Of a stretch of 64,000 nt of DNA, positions 59,721-64,000 are shown one piece after another. The position numbers and the translations under genes are program-made. The DNA lies in assembly GCF_033763495.1 (NCBI RefSeq), contig NZ_JANRKL010000162.1, forward strand, positions 26,236 through 90,235, given 5' to 3'. Position 1 is the stretch's first letter. Each line of letters starts with the position of its first letter. This stretch comes from Haliscomenobacter sp033763495. Lineage in GTDB: Bacteria; Bacteroidota; Bacteroidia; Chitinophagales; Saprospiraceae. The notes under the pieces are model-generated. The model was not told the DNA's origin, ran no database searches, and saw only the letters and a list, made by a program, of their open reading frames with translations.

Positions 59721-60695
59721 ATGATCATAGTAACTGGAGCAGCAGGTTTTATTGGTAGCGCCATGGTACGGCAACTCAACGATGCCGGGCATTTGAACCT
59801 CGTAGTGGTGGATGAATTCAGCCGGCCGGACAAGAATCGCAACCTCCTGGGCAAATCCTACATCCAAAAACTGGATCGGGAGCAACTGTTTTCCTGGCTG
59901 GAGCGCATGCATGCCAGCGTAGATTTCATTTTCCACTTGGGCGCACGCACCGATACCACCGAACAGGACACTGCCATTTTTGACCACCTTAATCTGCATT
60001 ACACTCAAAAATTGTGGGAGCAATGTTCCCGTTTCAACATCCCCATGACTTATGCTTCGAGTGCAGCTACCTATGGCCTGGGTGAACTGGGGTATGAAGA
60101 CCAGCACGAAATAGTAGGCCAATTGCAACCCCTTAATCCTTATGGGCGCTCCAAAAATGACTTTGACATCTGGGCTTTGCAGCAGGAAAAAACGCCGCCT
60201 TTCTGGGCTGGTTTGAAGTTCTTCAACGTTTACGGCCCCAATGAATACCACAAAGGGCGCATGGCCTCCGTGATCTGGCATACTTACCGCCAAATCAAAG
60301 AAACGGGTGGCATGAAATTGTTCCGCTCCCACCGCCCTGATTTTAAGGACGGTGAACAAAGCCGAGACTTCATCTACGTCAAAGATGTTCTGAAGGTGAT
60401 GTACTTTTTGTACCAACAGCGGCCCCAAAATGGTTTGTACAACCTGGGGACGGGCCAGGCCCGCACCTTCCTGGATTTGGCCAGCAATACCTTCAAAGCT
60501 ATGGGGCTGGAGCCCAAAATCGACTTTGTGGATACCCCCATTGATATTCGGGATACCTACCAATACTTCACCGAAGCCAACATGGCCAAGTTGCACAGCG
60601 TGGGTTATGCTGAGCCATTTTACAGTCTGGAAGCAGGTATTGAAGATTATGTCAAGGGGTATTTGTTGGAGGGATTGGGGCCAAAGATCTTTTAA
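59721..60695 (+). CDS. hldD: ADP-L-glycero-D-manno-heptose-6-epimerase
   Basis: This short-chain dehydrogenase-type enzyme makes the L-glycero form of ADP-heptose for lipopolysaccharide core. It has 324 residues. The NAD(P) motif GAAGFIG is at 7-13, and the catalytic Tyr141-Gly-Arg-Ser-Lys145 lies in NPYGRSKNDFD. The heptose-epimerase signature FFNVYGPNEYHKGRMASV is present in this form. Its 3' end overlaps the convergent methyltransferase gene by 44 bases. No other heptose genes (hldE, gmhA) are in the window. Confidence 0.95.
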   Translation: MIIVTGAAGFIGSAMVRQLNDAGHLNLVVVDEFSRPDKNRNLLGKSYIQKLDREQLFSWLERMHASVDFIFHLGARTDTTEQDTAIFDHLNLHYTQKLWEQCSRFNIPMTYASSAATYGLGELGYEDQHEIVGQLQPLNPYGRSKNDFDIWALQQEKTPPFWAGLKFFNVYGPNEYHKGRMASVIWHTYRQIKETGGMKLFRSHRPDFKDGEQSRDFIYVKDVLKVMYFLYQQRPQNGLYNLGTGQARTFLDLASNTFKAMGLEPKIDFVDTPIDIRDTYQYFTEANMAKLHSVGYAEPFYSLEAGIEDYVKGYLLEGLGPKIF

Positions 60696-61278
60696 GCCAA
60701 AACCTTCTGCTTGCAATGATGACGCCGGTCGACCAATTCATTTTGGTTAAAGTCAGGTCTTCGCGTTGCTCCAGATAAGCCACCAGCGCATCCACTTTGT
60801 CCTGGTGTCCGGCTGGCCAATTGGGTTGGGCGGACATGTCATCAATCACGTAAAAGCCACCAATTTTCAGTAAAGCCAGGGTTTCATCTATCTCGCTGTA
60901 TTTACCAGGCCAGGCGTCGGCAAAAATCAGGTCAAACGCATCACCTTGGTAATTTTTGATCCATTCCGTTCCGTCCACACAAACGATGTTGAGGCGGGAA
61001 TCGGAACCAAAAAAATCCTGCGCGATGGCACACAAGGCCGGGTCGTTGTCAACGGTGGTGAGTTTGGAATGGGCATCCAGGCCGTCGATCATCCAGGACA
61101 GGGACAGGCCGATTCCGGGGCCCAATTCCAGCACATTGGCTGCCGGTTTGGAGCTAATTAAGGTTTTTAGTAAGGTACCGATGTACAGATCGGAAGGCAT
61201 GGTAAAGCCAATTTCCTGGCATTTGGCTTCAATGGCCGGGTGGATGATCGGCTTGTCCAGAATGTTTGAGTCGTTCAT
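60652..61278 (-). CDS. Class I SAM-dependent O-methyltransferase-like protein
   Basis: 208 residues. The SAM-binding motif is LELGPGIGLSLS (about 51-62), followed by TTVDNDPA and DLIFADAWPGKY, the layout of catechol-O-methyltransferase-like (MTF_24/MTF_3) proteins. The substrate is unknown. The last 15 codons overlap the convergent hldD gene by 44 bases, an unusually long tail-to-tail overlap. The C-terminal LAPIPPTNTP may therefore be an extension produced when an earlier stop was lost. Confidence 0.88.
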   Translation of the reverse strand: MNDSNILDKPIIHPAIEAKCQEIGFTMPSDLYIGTLLKTLISSKPAANVLELGPGIGLSLSWMIDGLDAHSKLTTVDNDPALCAIAQDFFGSDSRLNIVCVDGTEWIKNYQGDAFDLIFADAWPGKYSEIDETLALLKIGGFYVIDDMSAQPNWPAGHQDKVDALVAYLEQREDLTLTKMNWSTGVIIASRRFWLKRSLAPIPPTNTP

Positions 61279-61360
61279 GTAGTTTTGTTTCTGGACAGCA
61301 AACTACTGGTTTTTCGATCCCATGCTGGACTTGAAAATGGGTGAATTACGATTCCAAGCT

Positions 61361-61473
61361 GAAGTGCTTCTTGAGTGCCTAAGGTTGCTTAGGTGGTGAA
61401 AAAAGAAGTGCACAGAATTTATTTTCACCACCTTAGAAACCTTAGGCACTCAAGGGACACCTTAGAGCACTTC
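61361..61473. repeat. Inverted repeat with TTAGGTGG/CCTAAGG arms
   Basis: The left arm (61361-61402) carries TTGAGTGCCTAAGGTTGC and the right arm (61421-61473) its complement AACCTTAGGCACTCAAGG. It lies 15 bases past the stop of the EVE gene (minus strand) and 83 bases from the methyltransferase start. Confidence 0.85.
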
Positions 61474-61487
61474 GTTTAGCATCAAAA

Positions 61488-61898
61488 CTACTCCTCACTC
61501 ATCGCCAGGATCTTCTCAAACTCCTCTGCCGTCACTGGCATCACCGACAAACGGCTCAGCTTGATCAAGCCAATGTTCGCCAATTCTGGCGTAGCTTTGA
61601 TTTCTTTCAAAGTAACTCCCCGCTTCAAACGCCGCACCGGAGTCACCTCCACCACCGACCAATCGCCCGATTCTGCCGTGGGGTCGGGGTAATGCTCTTT
61701 GGCTACCTGGCAAATGCCCACCACTTCCAGACCAATATTGCTGTGGTAAAACAAAACCTGATCGCCTTCCTGCATGGCGCGCAGGTTGTTGCGGGCTGCA
61801 TAATTGCGCACACCATCCCACATGCCGCGGCCAGTGCGTTCCAGTTCATCGTAGCTGTAAGCGTCGGGTTCGGATTTGACGAGCCAGTAGTTCATCAT
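61488..61898 (-). CDS. EVE domain protein
   Basis: 136 residues from the double ATG at 61893-61898; the long frame back to 62240 is not part of the gene because family N-termini start at NYWLVKSEPDAYSYDEL. The EVE signature is WDGVRNYAARNNLRAM, with GDQVLFYHSN following. EVE domains bind modified bases in nucleic acid or RNA, and they occur both as housekeeping proteins and in defence gene sets. This copy looks like the common standalone form. The divergent MscS gene begins 174 bases away. Confidence 0.92.
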   Translation of the reverse strand: MMNYWLVKSEPDAYSYDELERTGRGMWDGVRNYAARNNLRAMQEGDQVLFYHSNIGLEVVGICQVAKEHYPDPTAESGDWSVVEVTPVRRLKRGVTLKEIKATPELANIGLIKLSRLSVMPVTAEEFEKILAMSEE

Positions 61899-62072
61899 GC
61901 TTGTTTTTTGAAGGTGCAAGGTAGGAAAGATTGGGGGAATGTAGGTTTTAGGAACTAAAATAGGAATATGTTCTTTAATTTTTTTTCGCACTGGCAGCGA
62001 TCCATCGCGCCGATTTCTTGTTCTTATCTCTAAAAAACCAACTACCTTTACCCCCAACCCACATACCCTGCA

Positions 62073-62927
62073 ATGAACGAATTTTTCCGCACCCATTTCG
62101 GCTTGGTCGTTACCTTCCTCGGCATTTTGCTGGCCACTTCCATTGTGGCTTACATCATGGACCGGGTCTCCAAACGTTTCATTGAAAAAGCCATCAAGCT
62201 GATCAAGGGTGATCCCATTCATTACCATTTTTTGCGGCATTTTTTGTCCGGGGTGATTTATGTGATTGGCATCAGTTGGGCCATTGCTTCGGTGCCCAGT
62301 TTGAAAGCGATCGCAACCTCATTGTTAGGTGCAGCGGGGATTTTAGCGGTGGCGATTGGTTTGGCCTCACAAAATGCCCTATCCAATATTGTAAGTGGAA
62401 TTTTTATTGTTATTTTCAAGCCCTTTAGCATTAACGACCGCTTGCGTTTGCGCGACAACAAGCTCAGCGGCCAAGTGGAGGACATCACCTTGCGGCACAC
62501 CATCATCCGCGATTTTGAAAACCGCCGCATCATCATCCCCAATTCGGTGATCAACCAGGAAATCATCATCAATGCCGATTTTGCGGATGATAAAATTTGT
62601 GCCTGGTTTGAAATTACGGTAGATGTCAAGTCGGACATCGATTTGGTCAAAAGTATTCTATTTGATGAAGCCATCAAACATCCCCTGCGCTGCGACAATC
62701 GTACGCCCGAGGACATTGAGAAGGGTAAGCCGGCAATTTTGGTGCGGGTAATCCGCATCGATGAATACGGCATTCGGGTGCGGGCCTGGGTTTGGGCCAA
62801 AAACTCTGCCGATGCCTTTGTCATCTCCTGCGACATGTTTGAATCCGTAAAAAAACGTTTTGATCAGGCTGGCATCAGCATACCACAAGTGCCACCAATC
62901 AAGGCTTCGAAGATTGAGGAGGTGTAA
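62073..62927 (+). CDS. MscS-family mechanosensitive ion channel
   Basis: 284 residues. Three membrane helices lie in the first 115 residues. The pore helix and beta domain have AAGILAVAIGLASQNALSNIVSGIFI and FSINDRLRLRDN, the defining MscS stretch. The C-terminal cytoplasmic domain (about 120-280) has the alpha-beta cage form. It opens under membrane tension to release solutes. The length is close to E. coli MscS. No osmotic genes are adjacent. Confidence 0.94.
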   Translation: MNEFFRTHFGLVVTFLGILLATSIVAYIMDRVSKRFIEKAIKLIKGDPIHYHFLRHFLSGVIYVIGISWAIASVPSLKAIATSLLGAAGILAVAIGLASQNALSNIVSGIFIVIFKPFSINDRLRLRDNKLSGQVEDITLRHTIIRDFENRRIIIPNSVINQEIIINADFADDKICAWFEITVDVKSDIDLVKSILFDEAIKHPLRCDNRTPEDIEKGKPAILVRVIRIDEYGIRVRAWVWAKNSADAFVISCDMFESVKKRFDQAGISIPQVPPIKASKIEEV

Positions 62928-63015
62928 ATCGTCTTGTACTTTCCGGAATTTTAATCTTTTAAAAATCGTAGAACCCTTCGATTGTAGGTTTAAAAAAGTA
63001 GTGCTTCAATCTTTA

Positions 63016-63045
63016 TTTAGACCAATCTAAATTATATTTTTGGTC
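63016..63045 (+). promoter_or_regulatory. Operator-like palindrome with -7 box before the ZIP transporter gene
   Basis: TTTAGA-CCAA-TCTAAA (63016-63031) is a perfect interrupted palindrome. It lies directly before TATTTTTG (63035-63042), a good -7 box. An overlapping pair, GACCAA (63020-63025) and TTGGTC (63040-63045), brackets the box. The ATG follows at 63066. The site is well placed for a metal-sensing repressor, possibly of the DtxR/MntR type. Confidence 0.55.
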
Positions 63046-63065
63046 AATCAAATAAAGATCAAGCT

Positions 63066-63890
63066 ATGTTGTCAATCAATACCATTACCGAAAGTTTCAT
63101 CGGCTTGCATCCTGTCTTGCAAGCCTTGCTGGCCACCTGTTTCACCTGGGGCGTAACGGCTTTGGGGGCTTCATTGGTTTTTTTCTTCAAAACCATTAAC
63201 CAAAAGGTACTCGATGCCATGTTGGGCCTGGCTGCTGGAGTAATGATTGCGGCCAGTTTTTGGTCACTATTGGCGCCCGCCATTGAAATGAGTGAGGGCA
63301 AAAGTTTGCCTGCCTGGTTGCCTGCTCTAATTGGTTTTATGGGTGGAGGTTTGTTTCTGCATTTTATCGACCAATATCTGCCCCACTTGCACCTGGGCTT
63401 TGAGAAAGCGGAGGGGGTGCCCACCAGTTGGAGGCGCAGCATTTTGCTGGTTTTGGCCATTACCTTGCACAACATCCCGGAGGGTTTGGCGGTCGGAGTC
63501 GCTTTTGGTGCAGTAGCTCAAGGGATACCCAGCGCGAGTTTGGGGGCAGCCGTAGCCCTGGCAATTGGGATTGGGATTCAAAACTTCCCCGAAGGTACTG
63601 CCGTATCCGTGCCCTTGCGCCGGGAAGGGATGACGCGTCGGAAGGCCTTCTGGTATGGGCAATTGTCGGGCGTAGTGGAGCCCATCGCCGGGGTAATTGG
63701 TGCCGCTGCGGTGTTGGTAATGCAGCCTATTCTGCCTTATGCCTTGGCTTTTGCTGCGGGTGCCATGATTTATGTGGTGGTGGAAGAGTTGATCCCCGAG
63801 GCGCAGCAAGCAGGCAATACCGATTTGGCGACCATGGCAACGTTGACGGGGTTTAGCATCATGATGGTGTTGGATGTGGCGCTGGGGTAA
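63066..63890 (+). CDS. ZIP family divalent metal transporter
   Basis: 274 residues with about eight membrane helices. The metal-binding helix IV has HNIPEG (His135, Asn136, Pro138, Glu139) and helix V has NFPEG (Asn173, Pro175, Glu176), as in ZupT/ZIP importers. The His-rich loop between helices III and IV is short (HLHL). It imports zinc, iron or manganese into the cytoplasm. The upstream palindrome suggests metal-dependent repression. It is followed by an intergenic repeat cut by the window end. Confidence 0.93.
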   Translation: MLSINTITESFIGLHPVLQALLATCFTWGVTALGASLVFFFKTINQKVLDAMLGLAAGVMIAASFWSLLAPAIEMSEGKSLPAWLPALIGFMGGGLFLHFIDQYLPHLHLGFEKAEGVPTSWRRSILLVLAITLHNIPEGLAVGVAFGAVAQGIPSASLGAAVALAIGIGIQNFPEGTAVSVPLRREGMTRRKAFWYGQLSGVVEPIAGVIGAAAVLVMQPILPYALAFAAGAMIYVVVEELIPEAQQAGNTDLATMATLTGFSIMMVLDVALG

Positions 63891-63929
63891 GGGAAAATCC
63901 CTTGAATGATTGGTATTTTTGAGTGACGA

Positions 63930-64000
63930 GTTAAGAGTACATGACTTACGAGTTTTGAAGTGGGCTACCGCAGGAGCTTAGACCAAGGCTATGTCTAAGT
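63930..64000. repeat. Truncated inverted repeat with GGCTACCGC core
   Basis: The left arm (from about 63930) and the core GGCTACCGCAGGAGCTTAGA (63963-63982), then CCAAGGC and TGTCTAAGT, are present. The right arm would lie beyond the window. It starts about 40 bases after the ZIP gene stop, as others of the family do. Confidence 0.75.

Noticed and set aside
59682..60716. 344-residue minus-strand open frame
   Set aside because: Antisense of hldD, which has intact NAD and Tyr-Lys motifs.
61899..62240. Long N-terminal extension of the EVE protein
   Set aside because: Family members start at NYWLVKSEP; the extension runs across the divergent promoter region and into the MscS gene on the other strand.

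Overview
This window looks like chromosomal DNA from a Bacteroidota bacterium, most likely a Saprospirales-type organism (Haliscomenobacter/Lewinella-like; the genus is an inference). Three things support this. There are type IX secretion C-terminal domains of both kinds: type A on the M1 peptidase at 28027-29970 and type B on the protein at 14973-16757. Promoter-like TAnnTTTG boxes precede several genes. Secreted hydrolases with MKK...AQ signal peptides are abundant. Base composition is close to even, except for one AT-rich ATPase gene at about 2250-3200.

Layout. (1) 51-8802: a biotin locus bioF-bioD-[AAA ATPase + DUF4276 pair]-bioA-ketoacyl synthase-bioB, followed by tpiA. The ATPase/DUF4276 pair interrupts the pathway and resembles an OLD/PARIS-type two-gene defence module. 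(2) 9170-23844, mainly minus strand: envelope and secreted proteins (a duplicated NlpE-like protein, a GH39 enzyme, a class C beta-lactamase-like esterase, a GH18 chitinase, a type B T9SS protein, a Tat-exported carboxylesterase, a DUF885 lipoprotein), then a sulfurtransferase, a membrane protein and a LysR regulator; a YheT-like hydrolase lies on the plus strand. (3) 24066-29970: HPPD, a PIF1-type helicase with RecQ-like C-terminal modules, and a secreted M1 aminopeptidase. (4) 30099-35536: SLC45-like transporter, DUF1080 protein and a beta-propeller/cytochrome c protein, probably one sugar-processing operon. (5) 35638-42750: CARDB protein, membrane nucleotide cyclase, vanadium-haloperoxidase-type PAP2 protein with an outer-membrane partner, small membrane proteins and an Rpn-type nuclease with a tandem-repeat tail. 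(6) 42926-50323: a tandem M14 peptidase pair (the first lacking its zinc ligands), MOSC/ferredoxin/ArsR genes, initiator tRNA-Met, thiolase and PhzF-like protein. (7) 50340-55311: a decayed glycosidase remnant, a GH116 glucosidase, a short SlyD-like FKBP, a COG0523 metallochaperone GTPase and a LURP-one protein. (8) 55518-63890: gcvP, a regulatory-domain protein, hldD, a methyltransferase, an EVE protein, an MscS channel and a ZIP transporter with an operator-like palindrome.

The most unusual feature is a family of long intergenic inverted repeats whose arms are themselves built of short tandem words (AACCTCCTC, GCAGAGTTTC, CCGAAAT, TAAGGTG, CAAAGAG). Nearly all begin within about 50 bases after a stop codon. 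Five share one core (GGCTACCGC ... TTAGAC ... TTGTC) although their arms differ. One forms the end of the bioA coding sequence, and one is cut by the right end of the window.
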